In this document: piece by piece, positions 1 to 9,425 of the stretch
Numbering within the stretch: the stretch's first letter is position 1
Layout: each line of letters starts with the position of its first letter
Assembly: GCA_020692565.1 (NCBI GenBank)
Contig: JAIMKJ010000003.1
Location: 21,793-85,792 of the forward strand
Length of the DNA stretch: 64,000 nt
Reading direction: 5' to 3'
Source: Thermomonas sp.
Lineage (GTDB): Bacteria > Pseudomonadota > Gammaproteobacteria > Xanthomonadales > Xanthomonadaceae
The notes under the pieces: generated by a model
Databases searched by the model: none
What the model was told of the DNA's origin: nothing
Seen by the model: the letters and a program-made list of their open reading frames with translations, nothing else
Made by a program: the position numbers and the translations under genes

Positions 1-1
1 C

Positions 2-472
2 GGCTATGGCGGCTTCGAAAGCGCTTTCGGCAGCCAGAGCCCCGCGGCCTATGCCGACGAAACCCAGACCCGCGATCGATCGGTCCGCGAAGTGGAAGCC
101 CTGCTGCAGATGGTCCGCAACCAGCTCGACGGCACCGGCGAGACACGCAGCAACACCGGCCGCTACCGCGGCGCGGATGCCGACGCGGCGCGCTACCGCA
201 GCGACGCCGAAGTCCTGATCCGGCGCAACTGGAAACAGCTCGGCCCGCTGACCCGCGACCTCTACACCTCGAACTACGATCGCACCGATCCCAACGACCC
301 CAACCAGCGTTACCGCCAGAGCTTCGGCAACGGCGGCGATCCCGAATCCATGATGCTCGGCGGCGCGCAGGACGCGGCGGGCGCGATGCAGAACCTCGAA
401 GACATGCTGCTGCCGATGCTGCAGGACCTCAAGCGTGGCTTCGACACCCAACTGCAGCAGCGCGCGCGTTGA
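2..472 (+). CDS. Hypothetical protein, 5' end outside window
   Basis: An open frame runs in from the left edge and stops with TGA at 470-472, so only the C-terminal 156 residues are visible. They are hydrophilic, rich in Asp, Arg, Asn and Gln, with no membrane segment or recognised catalytic motif. The last third contains a Met/Leu-rich helix and ends in a basic tail. A GTG at 92 could be an internal start, but the frame upstream has the same composition and no stop, so the gene probably begins outside the window. The next gene starts 34 bp downstream on the same strand and may be co-transcribed. Function unknown. Confidence 0.6.
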   Translation, partial: GYGGFESAFGSQSPAAYADETQTRDRSVREVEALLQMVRNQLDGTGETRSNTGRYRGADADAARYRSDAEVLIRRNWKQLGPLTRDLYTSNYDRTDPNDPNQRYRQSFGNGGDPESMMLGGAQDAAGAMQNLEDMLLPMLQDLKRGFDTQLQQRAR

Positions 473-506
473 CCCCTCCTTCCTCCCGCTCCGGACCTGC
501 CCACCG

Positions 507-1004
507 ATGACACGTTTCCTGCTGACCCTCTGCCTGTCCCTCTGCGCCCTCGCGCCCGCACAGGCCGCGCCGCCGACCGACGCCCAGATCGACCGTCTGC
601 TCGACACGATGGACATGCGTCGCACGTTGGACGAGATGTTCGTGCAGATCGAAGGCATGGGCGACAGCATGGGCCGGCAGATGCTGGGCGAGGACGCCAC
701 GGCGGAACAGCGCGCATCGTTCGAGAAGACGATGGCCCGGCAGCGCGACTCGATGCGCAGGATCATGTCCTGGGACACCATGAGCCCGATCTACCGCAAG
801 GTCTACGCGCGGCTGTTCACCGCCGAGGAAGTGGAGGCGATGACCGCGTTCTACGGCAGCGACACCGGCCGCAGCATCATGCGCAAGATGCCGCAGGCGA
901 TGCAGCTGTCGATGGAAGAAATGCAGCCGATCATGCAGACCATGATCGCCGAGATGAAGCAGACCATCGAAGCCGACCTCGAGCAGTCCGCGAAGCCGGA
1001 CTGA
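507..1004 (+). CDS. Exported DUF2059-domain protein
   Basis: This 165-residue protein begins with a clear signal peptide (basic MTR, a Leu/Ala core, cleavage near APAQA-AP at about residue 20). The ATG at 507 is chosen over an upstream in-frame ATG because it places the signal peptide at the N-terminus. The C-terminal half matches the DUF2059 pattern: an IYRKVYARLFTAEEVEAM segment, then FYGSDTGRSIMRKMP, then a Met-rich helix. DUF2059 proteins are helical periplasmic proteins of unknown role, common in Xanthomonadaceae. It may share a transcript with the partial gene upstream. It converges on truC, with 43 bp between the stop codons. Confidence 0.85.
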   Translation: MTRFLLTLCLSLCALAPAQAAPPTDAQIDRLLDTMDMRRTLDEMFVQIEGMGDSMGRQMLGEDATAEQRASFEKTMARQRDSMRRIMSWDTMSPIYRKVYARLFTAEEVEAMTAFYGSDTGRSIMRKMPQAMQLSMEEMQPIMQTMIAEMKQTIEADLEQSAKPD

Positions 1005-1047
1005 ACAACCCAACGCTCGACCGGCACGCACCCCGCCAGCGTCGATC

Positions 1048-1791
1048 TCAGCCGCCCGACCCCGCCTCGAACAGCGCCAGCGCCTTCGCGAACGCCGCAT
1101 CCGGCGGCGCCACCGCCTCCATCCGCGCGCCGGTCCGCGGATGATCGAAAGCCAGCCGCTCCGCGTGCAGCAGCATCCGGTGGATGCCCATCATCCGGAA
1201 CGCGCGGTTATGCCGGCCGTCGCCGTGGCTGGTGTCGCCGATCAGATGATGCGACAGATGCTTGAGATGACGGCGGATCTGGCGGAAGCGTCCTGTTTCC
1301 GGCTGCGCGCGCAGCAGGGCGTAGCGCGAGGTCTCGAACCCCGCGGACGGCAACGCCAGCTCGCAGGTCGCCAACCGCTGGAAGTGGGTGATCGCCGGCT
1401 TCTTCTGCGGCTTGCCGGGGCCGCCGTCCAGCGGATGATCGACGACGAAGGCCTCCTCCGGCCAGCCGCGACACACCGTCAGATAGTCCTTGCGCACGTC
1501 GCCGGACATCAGCGCCTTGCCCAGCGTCGACGCGCTGTCGCGGTCGAACGCCAGCAGCAGGCAGCCGCTGGTCGCACGATCGAGGCGATGGACCAGGAAG
1601 ACCGGCTTACCGAACTGCTCGCGCAGCCGGTCGGCGACGAAATCGGTTTCGCCGCGCGCCAGCGCGCTGTCATGGACCATCAGCCCCGCCGGCTTGTCGA
1701 CCACCGCCAGCGCCTCGTCGCAGTACAGGACCGGTATCTCTGCGGGCGCAGCGGGGTGTTCCGGGAACTCCGTGGGGGAGGATGAGGTCAT
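1048..1791 (-). CDS. truC: RluA-family tRNA pseudouridine synthase (TruC-like)
   Basis: A 247-residue enzyme of the RluA/RluD family with no N-terminal S4 domain. It shows the catalytic motif HRLDRATSG, whose Asp is the nucleophile in this family, and downstream RFRQIRRHLKHL and IGDTSHGDGRHNR, typical of TruC (pseudouridine 65 of tRNA). The length is close to E. coli TruC. The start ATG (1791-1789) gives MTSSSPTEF; the longer frame adds a low-complexity Arg/Gly stretch that overlaps the region upstream of the divergent M16 gene and is unlikely to be translated. Only 68 bp separate it from that divergent gene, so both promoters lie close together. Confidence 0.88.
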   Translation of the reverse strand: MTSSSPTEFPEHPAAPAEIPVLYCDEALAVVDKPAGLMVHDSALARGETDFVADRLREQFGKPVFLVHRLDRATSGCLLLAFDRDSASTLGKALMSGDVRKDYLTVCRGWPEEAFVVDHPLDGGPGKPQKKPAITHFQRLATCELALPSAGFETSRYALLRAQPETGRFRQIRRHLKHLSHHLIGDTSHGDGRHNRAFRMMGIHRMLLHAERLAFDHPRTGARMEAVAPPDAAFAKALALFEAGSGG

Positions 1792-1859
1792 CGAAGGGCG
1801 TCGGGTCTGCGAGAATCGGGGCCTATTCTCTTCGATCCGCATCCTCCCGGGAGTTCCAG

Positions 1860-4676
1860 ATGTCCTTGTTCCAACGCCGCACCGCCGCCCCGCGCGCCCT
1901 CGCCTTGGCCTGCGCACTCGCCCTGGTGTCCCCTGGCGCGTTCGCCCCCGCCGCCTTCGCCGCCGATGCCGTGCCCGCGCCGAAGGGCATGACCGCCGGC
2001 CCCTGCGTGGAAGGCATCTGCGAATACACCCTCGCCAATGGCCTGCGCGTGCTGATGTTCCCCGATGCCAGCAAACCCACGGTCACCGTCAACATCGCCT
2101 ACGGCGTGGGTTCGGTGCACGAGAACTACGGCGAGACCGGCATGGCGCATCTGCTGGAGCACATGCTGTTCAAGGGCACGCCCACCCACGCCGACATCCC
2201 CGGCGCCATGAAGGCCCGCGGCATCGAGAAGAACGCCACCACCTCGCTGGACCGCACCAACTATTACGGTTCGTTCCCGGCCAACGACGAGACCCTGGAC
2301 TGGCTGCTCGCGCTGGAAGCCGACCGCATGGTCAATTCGTTCGTCGCGAAGAAGGATCTCGACAGCGAAATGACCGTGGTCCGCAACGAAATGGAGCGCA
2401 ACGAGAACAACCCCGGCGCGGTGATGTTCCAGCGCCTGCGCTCCACCGCCTACCTGTGGCACAACTACGGCAACAGCACCATCGGCGCACGTTCCGACGT
2501 GGAGAACGTGCCGATCGAGCGCCTGCAGGCCTTCTATCGCAGCTGGTACCGCCCCGACAACGCGACCCTGATCGTCGCCGGCCGCATCGATCCCGCGACC
2601 ACACTGGCGAAAGTGCAGCGGCATTTCGGCACGCTCGCGCGGCCGAAGGCGCCGCTGCCGAAGCTCTACACCGCCGAGCCCACCCAGGACGGCGAGCGCG
2701 AGGTCAACGTGCGCCGCAGCGGCGACACCCGCTTCGTCGGCATCGGTTATCACACCCCCGGCGCGACCCATCCCGACGGCCCCGCGCTGGCGGTGCTGAT
2801 GGACGTGCTGGGCGATGCCCCGACCGGCCGCCTGCACAAGGCGCTGGTGGAAACCAAGCTGGCCGCCTTCGCGGGCGGCGGCAACAACACCCTGCGCGAA
2901 GGCGGCATGGCCAACCTGATCCTGGTCGCGCCGAAGGACGCCGACATCGCCAAGGCCGAAGCGGAACTGCTGCGGCAGGCCGAGAGCGTGCTCGCAGCGA
3001 CGCCGGTCACCGCCGACGAAGTGGCGAAGGCCAAGGAACGCATCGCGAACGGCTACGAAAACAGCTTCGCCAACGTCAATAACGTGGCGATGGCGCTGAC
3101 CGAATCGGTCGCGGCAGGCGACTGGCGCCTGTATTTCCTGCAGCGCGACCGCATCGCCGCGGTGACGGTGGACGACGTCAACCGCGTCGCGCGCACGTAT
3201 TTCAAACCCAGCAACCGCACCCTGGCCCGGTTCATCCCGACCGACAGCGCCGAACGCGTCGAGATCGCGGCGGCGCCCAGCGCCGCGGAAGCGCTGAAGG
3301 GTTACACCGGCAAGGCCGCGCTCGCCGCCGGCGAAACCTTCGACCCCACCCCCGCGAACATCGACGCGCGCACCGAGACCTTCACGATCGGCGACAAGCT
3401 GAAGGTGTCGCTGCTGCCGAAGGACACGCGCGGCGACACCGTGAACGTGAACGCGATCTTCCGCTTCGGCGATGTGGAATCGATCAAGCGCAGCCCGGAC
3501 CCCGCCGGCAGCGCCGCGGGCGACATGCTGATGCGCGGCAGCAAAACGATGACCCGCGAACAGATCGCACAGCGCTTCGAGGCGCTGAAGACCACCGCGA
3601 ACGTCTCGGGCGGCGTGCAGAGCGCGAGCATCGGCCTGAACTCGCGGCGCGAGCACCTGGCAGAAGCGCTGGCGCTGGCGGCCGACGTGCTGCGCAACCC
3701 GAGTTTCCCGGAAGCCGAATTCGAACAGTTCCGGCTGCAGTCGATCACCGGCCTGGAAAGCGCGCGCAAGGAACCAGGCACCGTCGTCGGCCTGGCGATG
3801 AGCGAATACTTCGATCCGTGGCCGAAGGATCATCCGTTCGCCTACAAGTCGATCGACCAGAGCCTGGTCGATCTGCGCGCGCTCAAGCGCGAGGACGCGA
3901 TCGCGTTCCACCGCGATTTCTACGGCACCGCCGAAGGCGAGATCGCCATCGTCGGCGACTTCGACCCGGTGGCGATGAAAGCGCAGTTGCAGGCCCTGTT
4001 CGGCGACTGGCGCAGCGCCAGGCCCTACGCGCCGGTGCCCACGCGCTATACCGAAGTCGCCGCGCGCGAAGTGCGGCTGGAAACCCCCGACAAGGCCAAC
4101 GCCGTGGTGATGGCGCGCGCGAATCTGTCTTTGAACGACGCCGATGCCGATTATCCCGCGCTGATGATCGCCAACAGCGTGCTGGGCGGCGGCTCGCTGG
4201 ATTCGCGCCTGGGCAACCGCCTGCGCCAGAAGGAAGGCCTGAGCTACAACGTCAGCAGCAGCATCGTCGCCGACAGCGCGCCGGAAGGCCGCGACGATGC
4301 CGGGCGGCTGGGCATCCAGGCCATCGCCGCGCCGGAAAACGTCGCCCGGCTGGACACCGCCCTGCGCGAGGAAGTGACCCGCTTCGTCCGCGACGGCATC
4401 ACCGCCGAGGAATTGAAGAGCGCGGTCAACGACCTGCTGACCCGACGCCAGCAGAGCCGCGCCAGCGACGGCAGCGTCGCCGGCTCGCTCGCGCGCAATC
4501 TGCACATGCGCCGGACGATGGCCTGGGCGGCGGATTTCGACGCGAAGCTGAAGGCGCTGACCGTGGACGACGTGAACGCCGCGATCCGCAAGCACATCAA
4601 GCCCGAAGCGATCAGCGTGTTCGCCGCGGGGGATTTCGCGAAGGCGACGAAGGCCGCGCCTGCGGCGGCGAAGTAA
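1860..4676 (+). CDS. Secreted two-domain M16 family zinc peptidase
   Basis: A 938-residue exported protein with a signal peptide (MSLFQRR, hydrophobic core, cleavage around AAFAADA). The first M16 domain carries the inverse zinc motif HLLEH at residues 97-101, with the distal Glu expected in the following EMTVVRNEMERNEN segment. The second half repeats the M16 fold without an intact HxxEH, as is usual where the C-terminal domain is structural. Family members degrade peptides in the periplasm. The start at 1860 is chosen because it begins the signal peptide; the frame extends 26 codons further upstream. A paralogue with the same architecture lies at 30721-33603. A REPIN follows the stop. Confidence 0.9.
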   Translation: MSLFQRRTAAPRALALACALALVSPGAFAPAAFAADAVPAPKGMTAGPCVEGICEYTLANGLRVLMFPDASKPTVTVNIAYGVGSVHENYGETGMAHLLEHMLFKGTPTHADIPGAMKARGIEKNATTSLDRTNYYGSFPANDETLDWLLALEADRMVNSFVAKKDLDSEMTVVRNEMERNENNPGAVMFQRLRSTAYLWHNYGNSTIGARSDVENVPIERLQAFYRSWYRPDNATLIVAGRIDPATTLAKVQRHFGTLARPKAPLPKLYTAEPTQDGEREVNVRRSGDTRFVGIGYHTPGATHPDGPALAVLMDVLGDAPTGRLHKALVETKLAAFAGGGNNTLREGGMANLILVAPKDADIAKAEAELLRQAESVLAATPVTADEVAKAKERIANGYENSFANVNNVAMALTESVAAGDWRLYFLQRDRIAAVTVDDVNRVARTYFKPSNRTLARFIPTDSAERVEIAAAPSAAEALKGYTGKAALAAGETFDPTPANIDARTETFTIGDKLKVSLLPKDTRGDTVNVNAIFRFGDVESIKRSPDPAGSAAGDMLMRGSKTMTREQIAQRFEALKTTANVSGGVQSASIGLNSRREHLAEALALAADVLRNPSFPEAEFEQFRLQSITGLESARKEPGTVVGLAMSEYFDPWPKDHPFAYKSIDQSLVDLRALKREDAIAFHRDFYGTAEGEIAIVGDFDPVAMKAQLQALFGDWRSARPYAPVPTRYTEVAAREVRLETPDKANAVVMARANLSLNDADADYPALMIANSVLGGGSLDSRLGNRLRQKEGLSYNVSSSIVADSAPEGRDDAGRLGIQAIAAPENVARLDTALREEVTRFVRDGITAEELKSAVNDLLTRRQQSRASDGSVAGSLARNLHMRRTMAWAADFDAKLKALTVDDVNAAIRKHIKPEAISVFAAGDFAKATKAAPAAAK

Positions 4677-4678
4677 GC

Positions 4679-4804
4679 ATCGTAGGGCGGGCCCTGGCCC
4701 GCCATTGCGATCTGTCAGCGCACCGCACGCTGATCGAAGCCGCTTCGACCGCTGCAATCTGGAGCGGAACGGTCGCGACGGCGGGCCAGGGCCCGCCCTA
4801 CGAT
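4679..4804. repeat. REPIN-like inverted repeat between convergent genes
   Basis: Two perfectly complementary 25-bp arms (4679-4703 and 4780-4804) flank about 76 bp. The arms start ATCGTAGGGCGGGCC and are themselves partly palindromic. This is the REP/REPIN layout seen in Xanthomonadaceae: an extragenic palindrome in the gap between convergent genes (M16 peptidase and ubiB). A related single arm lies at 58583-58608. It may also act as a bidirectional transcription stop. Confidence 0.8.
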
Positions 4805-4812
4805 CCCCGGGG

Positions 4813-6486
4813 TTATCGTCGCGGCCAGGCCGCGATCAGACCCCACAGGCCGCCCAGACCGGCGATCCACGCCGCGGCGGGGATGCCGAACACCCGCGGG
4901 CCACCGGCTTCCAGTGCGAACAACACCGCCGCGACGATCAACAGGCCGGTGCCGAGGATCGCGGAGACGATCCGGCGCTGCATCGCGTTCATGGTCTTCG
5001 CCAGATCGGCCAGATCGTGCGAACGCATCGCCAGTTCGTGCTTGCCGCCGACCTGCTGGCTCAGCCACGCATGCAGCAGCTGCGGCATGTCCGGCGCGCG
5101 CGTGATCAGCTCCGGCAGCCGCTTGCGGAATTCGCCGGCCAACCGCTGCGGGCTGTAGCGTTCGATCAGGATCTTTTCCAGCACCGGCTTGGCCACCGCC
5201 CAGATATCGAGCTTCGGATCGAGCAGCCGGCCGACACCTTCGATGTTGAGCAGCGTCTTCTGCAACAGGATCAACTGCGGCTGCAGGGTGAGTTCGTACT
5301 TCTGCGCGGTGCGGAAGATCTTGATCAGCACCTCGGCCAGCGAGATTTCCGACAGCGGCCGGGTGAAGTACGGCTCGCAGACCGCGCGCGCGGCCGCTTC
5401 GAGTTCGTCGATGCGGATATGCGACGGAATCCAGCCGGCCTGCACGTGCAACTCGGCGATGCGCCGGTAGTCGCGGTTGAAGATCGCCATGAAATTCTCG
5501 GCGAGGTAGTACTGGTCCTCGCTGGAGAGCTGGCCGACGATGCCGAAATCGATCGCGATGAAGCGCGGGTTGTCCTTGCGCGCCGGATCGCTGTCGACCC
5601 AGATATTGCCGGCGTGGGCATCGGCGTGGAAGAAGTTGTCGCGGAACACCTGGGTATAGAACACGCGCACGCCTTTGGCGGCGAGTGCGCTGCGGTCGAT
5701 GCCGGCGGCGTCCAGTGCGGCGATGTCGTCGCTGGGAATGCCGTAGACCCGTTCGAGCGTCAGCACGCGCTCGGCGGTGTGGCTCCAGATCACGTCGGGC
5801 ACGTACAGGTCCGGCGAATCCTGGCCGTCCTTGCCCATCCAGAACCGGCGGATCACCGAAGCGTTGGCGCCCTCGCGCTGCAGGTCGAGCTCGGCCGCGA
5901 GCGTGGTTTCCACTTCGCGCACGATTTCGCGCGGGCGGATCTTGTCGGCATTCGGATGCGCGCGCTCCACCAGCGCGGCGACGCTGCTCAGCAGGGCGAT
6001 GTCGCCGTCGATCTGCTTTTCGATGTCGGGTCGCAACACCTTCACCACCACCTCGCGCCCGCCCGGCAGCCGCGCGGCGTGCACCTGCGCGATCGACGCC
6101 GACGCCAGCGGCGTGGTGTCGAAATGCTCGAAGGCCTCGCGGATGTCCTGGCCGAGCGAGGCTTCGACGATCCGGCGCGCGGTGTCGCCGTCGAACGGCG
6201 CCACCCGGTCCTGCAACAGCGACAGTTCGACCGCGATATCCGGCGGCATCAGATCGCGGCGGGTCGAGAGGATCTGCCCGAATTTGACGAAGATCGGCCC
6301 CAGCTCCTGCAGTGCGAGGCGCAGGCGCATGCCGCGCGGCTGCACGGCGATCTCCCGCGACGCGCGCGGCACGAACGGGCGCGCGAGTTTGAGCCAGCGC
6401 TCGGCGGGCGTGTCGTCCAGCAGATCGTCCAACCGATAGCGGATCAGGACCCGGCCGATCCGCGCCGCGCGCAGCAGCGCACTCAC
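4813..6486 (-). CDS. ubiB: UbiB, ABC1/ADCK-family protein of ubiquinone biosynthesis
   Basis: A 557-residue atypical kinase-like ATPase of the UbiB/COQ8 family, needed for ubiquinone synthesis and thought to act at the membrane on the lipid intermediates or the Ubi complex. Visible motifs: the family KxGQ signature in [16 protein letters not shown], the Ala-rich nucleotide loop in [26 protein letters not shown] and IDFGIVGQL. Two C-terminal hydrophobic helices (about residues 510-555) fit the family membrane anchor. Length is normal. ubiJ lies just upstream with 10 bp between, so the two form an operon; ubiE is not in the window. Confidence 0.95.
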   Translation of the reverse strand: MSALLRAARIGRVLIRYRLDDLLDDTPAERWLKLARPFVPRASREIAVQPRGMRLRLALQELGPIFVKFGQILSTRRDLMPPDIAVELSLLQDRVAPFDGDTARRIVEASLGQDIREAFEHFDTTPLASASIAQVHAARLPGGREVVVKVLRPDIEKQIDGDIALLSSVAALVERAHPNADKIRPREIVREVETTLAAELDLQREGANASVIRRFWMGKDGQDSPDLYVPDVIWSHTAERVLTLERVYGIPSDDIAALDAAGIDRSALAAKGVRVFYTQVFRDNFFHADAHAGNIWVDSDPARKDNPRFIAIDFGIVGQLSSEDQYYLAENFMAIFNRDYRRIAELHVQAGWIPSHIRIDELEAAARAVCEPYFTRPLSEISLAEVLIKIFRTAQKYELTLQPQLILLQKTLLNIEGVGRLLDPKLDIWAVAKPVLEKILIERYSPQRLAGEFRKRLPELITRAPDMPQLLHAWLSQQVGGKHELAMRSHDLADLAKTMNAMQRRIVSAILGTGLLIVAAVLFALEAGGPRVFGIPAAAWIAGLGGLWGLIAAWPRR

Positions 6487-6496
6487 GATGCAGCGC

Positions 6497-7165
6497 TCAT
6501 GCCGCCACCCGCCTGGTCAGGCGCGCGACCCGCGCCGCGAGGCGCTCGGCATCGTCGCGCAGCGTATCGACATCGTCGTAGAACGCATTCAGCTCGGCGC
6601 GCGGCACCACGTCGCGTGATTCCTCGGTGAGATATTCGGCGGCGCTCTCGGCGAACGCCTGCCCGCCGACGCGCGCCTGGCGCAGCGCGGCAGCGACGCC
6701 GTTCGCGATCTGCACCCCGATGACATCGCCGAATACCGCGGTGAACGGCTGCTGCCAATCGGGATCGAAACGCTCGGCCAGCCGCTGCAGGCGACGCGCG
6801 AGTTCGGCATCGCCTTCGATCCGCATGCGCCCCACCGGTACGGCGTCGGCATCGTCGTCGCGTTTGCCGAGCAGCTTGGGCAGCAGGGTTTGCATGCCCA
6901 GCGACAGCACACCACCGAACGTGCTGCGCACGGCCAGATCGGGCGCTCGCTCAGGATCGACCGGGCCGACCCGCAACCGTTCGCCATCGACCTGCAGCCG
7001 CATCGCCAGCGGCGACTCGGCGGCGTCCAGCGCCAGCACCACGCTGCGGCCATCCAGCGGCTGCAGCGCGTCGCGGGTGTCGGGGTCCAGGGCGATGGCG
7101 CGGTTGAGCGCAGTTTCCAGCGCGCGACCGGCCAGCGGTTTCCAATCGAAGGGGGAGGCAGTCAT
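6497..7165 (-). CDS. ubiJ: UbiJ, SCP2-domain ubiquinone biosynthesis accessory factor
   Basis: A 222-residue protein with an N-terminal SCP2-like lipid-binding domain (about residues 15-125) and a C-terminal helical tail ending in a heptad-like [20 protein letters not shown] segment. UbiJ binds ubiquinone intermediates and supports the soluble Ubi complex together with UbiK; the C-terminal helix fits the expected partner-binding coiled coil. It starts with ATG at 7165 and precedes ubiB by 10 bp on the same strand, the usual ubiJ-ubiB order. Similarity of UbiJ proteins is low, so position beside ubiB carries part of the weight. Confidence 0.88.
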   Translation of the reverse strand: MTASPFDWKPLAGRALETALNRAIALDPDTRDALQPLDGRSVVLALDAAESPLAMRLQVDGERLRVGPVDPERAPDLAVRSTFGGVLSLGMQTLLPKLLGKRDDDADAVPVGRMRIEGDAELARRLQRLAERFDPDWQQPFTAVFGDVIGVQIANGVAAALRQARVGGQAFAESAAEYLTEESRDVVPRAELNAFYDDVDTLRDDAERLAARVARLTRRVAA

Positions 7166-7233
7166 GCGGCCATTCTAGCGGGCGGATGGCGGTCCGCCCG
7201 GGTCGTGCGTTGCGCTCGATGCCCCCATCCCGG

Positions 7234-7258
7234 CCTTCCCCCGCATGGCGGGGGAAGG
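7234..7258 (-). terminator. Hairpin after oleD
   Basis: A GC-rich hairpin (CCTTCCCCCG, short loop, CGGGGGAAGG) lies about 10 bp beyond the oleD stop. There is no clear U-tract, so it may be a factor-dependent stop or another small palindromic repeat rather than a classic intrinsic terminator. Similar CCCTCCCC/TTCGC hairpins follow the genes at 60619 and 61338. Confidence 0.5.
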
Positions 7259-7268
7259 AGGCAAGCGA

Positions 7269-8273
7269 TCAGGCGTCGCCTGCGCCTGCATAGGACGCAG
7301 CCAGGCGCTTCAGGCCTTCCTCGATCGTCACCCGCGGCACGTAGCCGAAATCGCGCGTTGCCGGCGCCATCGAATACCAGTGGGTGGTGCTGAGCTGTTC
7401 GGCGAGGAACCGCGTCAGCGGCGGCTCGTCCTTCCGCCGCAGCAGCGGCCACAGCCATTCGCACGCGGCGCCGATGGCGTAGGCCACGCCGAACGGCAGA
7501 CTCTTGTCGACCTGCGGGGCGCCCGCCGCGCGCAGCAGCGCATTGACGATCTCGCGCACCGGCCTGGGCTCGCCGTTGCTGATGAAATACGCGCGCCCGG
7601 CGCAGGCCGCGCCCGGCGCCAGATGCGCGAAGGCGTCGAAATGCGCCTGCGCGGCGTTGTCGATATAAGTGGTATCGATGACGTTGTGGCCGCCGCCCAC
7701 GAACCGCAGCCGCCCGGCCTTCGCCCGCGACACCAGCCGCGGCAGCAGTTGCTGATCGCCCGGGCCCCAGATCAGCCGCGGCCGCAGCGCGACGGTGGCG
7801 AGGTCCGGCCCGTTGGCGGCCAGCACCGCTTTCTCGGCGAGGGTCTTGGTGGTGGCGTACGGCGCCTTGAAGCCTTCGCCATAGGGCACGGTGTCGGCGG
7901 TGCCGCCTTCCACCGGATGGGTGGCGCGATGGGTCACGCTGGGCGTGGAGGTATAGACCAGTCGGCCGATGCCGTGCGCACGGCAGCCGGCGAGGACGTT
8001 GTCGGTACCGACGACGTTCGCGAGACGATAACTCTCGTCGCTGCCCCAGGCGCCGGCCTTGGCGGCGTTGTGAAACACCGCCTCCATGCCGGCGCAGGCC
8101 GCGACCAGCGCGTCGCGGTTCGCCAGATCGCCCTGGATCTGACGCACGCCCAGCGGCTCCAGCGAGCGGTAGTGCCCGCGGTTGTAACTCGCGACATCGT
8201 GGCCCTGTTCGATCAGGCCTTTGCAGAGGGCGTGGCCGAGGAAACCTCCACCGCCTGTTACCAGAATCTTCAT
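7269..8273 (-). CDS. oleD: OleD, 2-alkyl-3-oxoalkanoate reductase
   Basis: A 334-residue NAD(P)-dependent extended short-chain dehydrogenase. The Rossmann glycine motif is GGGGFLG right after MKILVT; the catalytic YxxxK is YATTK, preceded by a Ser/Thr-rich strand ([10 protein letters not shown]). OleD reduces the 2-alkyl-3-ketoacid made by OleA to the beta-hydroxy acid used by OleC in head-to-head hydrocarbon synthesis. The start at 8273 is chosen because it begins the nucleotide-binding strand. oleC, oleB and oleA lie on the same strand further right, separated by unrelated genes. A 3-beta-hydroxysteroid dehydrogenase-like role is the alternative on sequence alone. Confidence 0.85.
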   Translation of the reverse strand: MKILVTGGGGFLGHALCKGLIEQGHDVASYNRGHYRSLEPLGVRQIQGDLANRDALVAACAGMEAVFHNAAKAGAWGSDESYRLANVVGTDNVLAGCRAHGIGRLVYTSTPSVTHRATHPVEGGTADTVPYGEGFKAPYATTKTLAEKAVLAANGPDLATVALRPRLIWGPGDQQLLPRLVSRAKAGRLRFVGGGHNVIDTTYIDNAAQAHFDAFAHLAPGAACAGRAYFISNGEPRPVREIVNALLRAAGAPQVDKSLPFGVAYAIGAACEWLWPLLRRKDEPPLTRFLAEQLSTTHWYSMAPATRDFGYVPRVTIEEGLKRLAASYAGAGDA

Positions 8274-8348
8274 GCATCCTCCCGTTGCTGCGCGCATGGT
8301 ACGTCGTGCGAGGGGTATGCTGTCCCATCGTCCGCGAGGAGCCCCGCC

Positions 8349-9104
8349 ATGCGCCGTCCCGCCCTTGTCCTCATCGCCTGCATCACGATCGCCACGGCCA
8401 CGGCCACGGCCGGCGCCAGCGCGCAATCGCTGGAGCGGCAACTGAAGGAGCAACTCCTCGGTGGCAAGAGCTCGAACGGCCTCAGCGAACGCGACGCCAG
8501 CGGCGGCATCAAGGAAGCCCTGGCGCAGGGCGTGGACCGCGCAGTGCGTCAGTTGGGCAAGCAGGACGGCTTCTTCCGCGATCAGGCGGTGAAGATCTTC
8601 GTGCCGGAGAACATCCGCAAGGTCGCCGACCTCGCGCGCCAGTTCGGGGCCGGGAAGAAAGTGGATGCCTTCGAGCTGTCGATGAATCGCGCGGCGGAAA
8701 AAGCGGTGCCGATGGCGGCAGGCATTCTCGCCGACGCGGTGCGGCAGATGACCGTGCAGGACGCCATCGGCCTGGTACGCGGCGGCGAGACCTCGGCCAC
8801 CGATTTCTTCCGTCGCAGCAGCGAACAGAAACTGTACGACGCGTTCCGGCCGATCGTGGAAAAGCAGACCGCATCGGTGGGCGTGACCCAGAAGTACAAG
8901 GACTTCAGCAAGAAGGCCGGCGGCAGCAGCGTGGCGGCACTGCTCGGCGGCGGCCAGGGCTCCGCCAGCAGCGCGGATCTCGACGACTACGTCACCCGGG
9001 AAACCATCGACGGTCTGTTCCATGTCATCGCCGAGCAGGAAAAACAGATCCGGCAGAACCCGGCATCGCGGACGACGGAACTGTTGCGGCGGGTGTTCCG
9101 CTAG
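8349..9104 (+). CDS. Exported DUF4197 family protein
   Basis: A 251-residue protein with a signal peptide ([22 protein letters not shown]) and a mature part matching DUF4197: [19 protein letters not shown], then [37 protein letters not shown], and a conserved [25 protein letters not shown] near the C-terminus. DUF4197 proteins are helical periplasmic proteins of unknown function. The gene is divergent from oleD, with 75 bp between the starts. It is one of the genes lying between oleD and oleC. Confidence 0.87.
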   Translation: MRRPALVLIACITIATATATAGASAQSLERQLKEQLLGGKSSNGLSERDASGGIKEALAQGVDRAVRQLGKQDGFFRDQAVKIFVPENIRKVADLARQFGAGKKVDAFELSMNRAAEKAVPMAAGILADAVRQMTVQDAIGLVRGGETSATDFFRRSSEQKLYDAFRPIVEKQTASVGVTQKYKDFSKKAGGSSVAALLGGGQGSASSADLDDYVTRETIDGLFHVIAEQEKQIRQNPASRTTELLRRVFR

Positions 9105-9425
9105 CCGATTCGCCCGCGGCGACACCGGAAGAGACCCCGGCGTTTCGTTACTCGCATCGCTGTTGTTGAATATCCTCGACTGCCGCATTGCAGCATCGTC
9201 CGGGACGATGCACAGCGCTTTCGAAGAGAGACTGCCGTCGCACAAAATCGGCGACGGCACGGATACGCTCACCCGGCCTGTCGGCCCAGGATCGGCGGCA
9301 CGGCGCCAGACACCGCATGACCCTCGGGGAACGATCGCAGGCTCTTCCCGGCCATCGCCGGCCACGGAAGATGCGTCGCGCGTCGGCACTCCTTATCGCA
9401 CCAACGTCAAAAGGATGAGTCGCTC
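9105..9425. other. Intergenic stretch upstream of the first protease
   Basis: No convincing gene. It contains a perfect 9-1-9 palindrome at 9193-9211 (GCATCGTCC, one base, GGACGATGC), which could be an operator or weak terminator. No tRNA-like fold or strong sigma-70 promoter was recognised. Confidence 0.5.

Noticed and set aside
1788..4757. 989-codon minus-strand frame opposite the first M16 peptidase
   Set aside because: Composition is a His/Gln/Arg/Ala-rich shadow; the plus strand has a full M16 signature.
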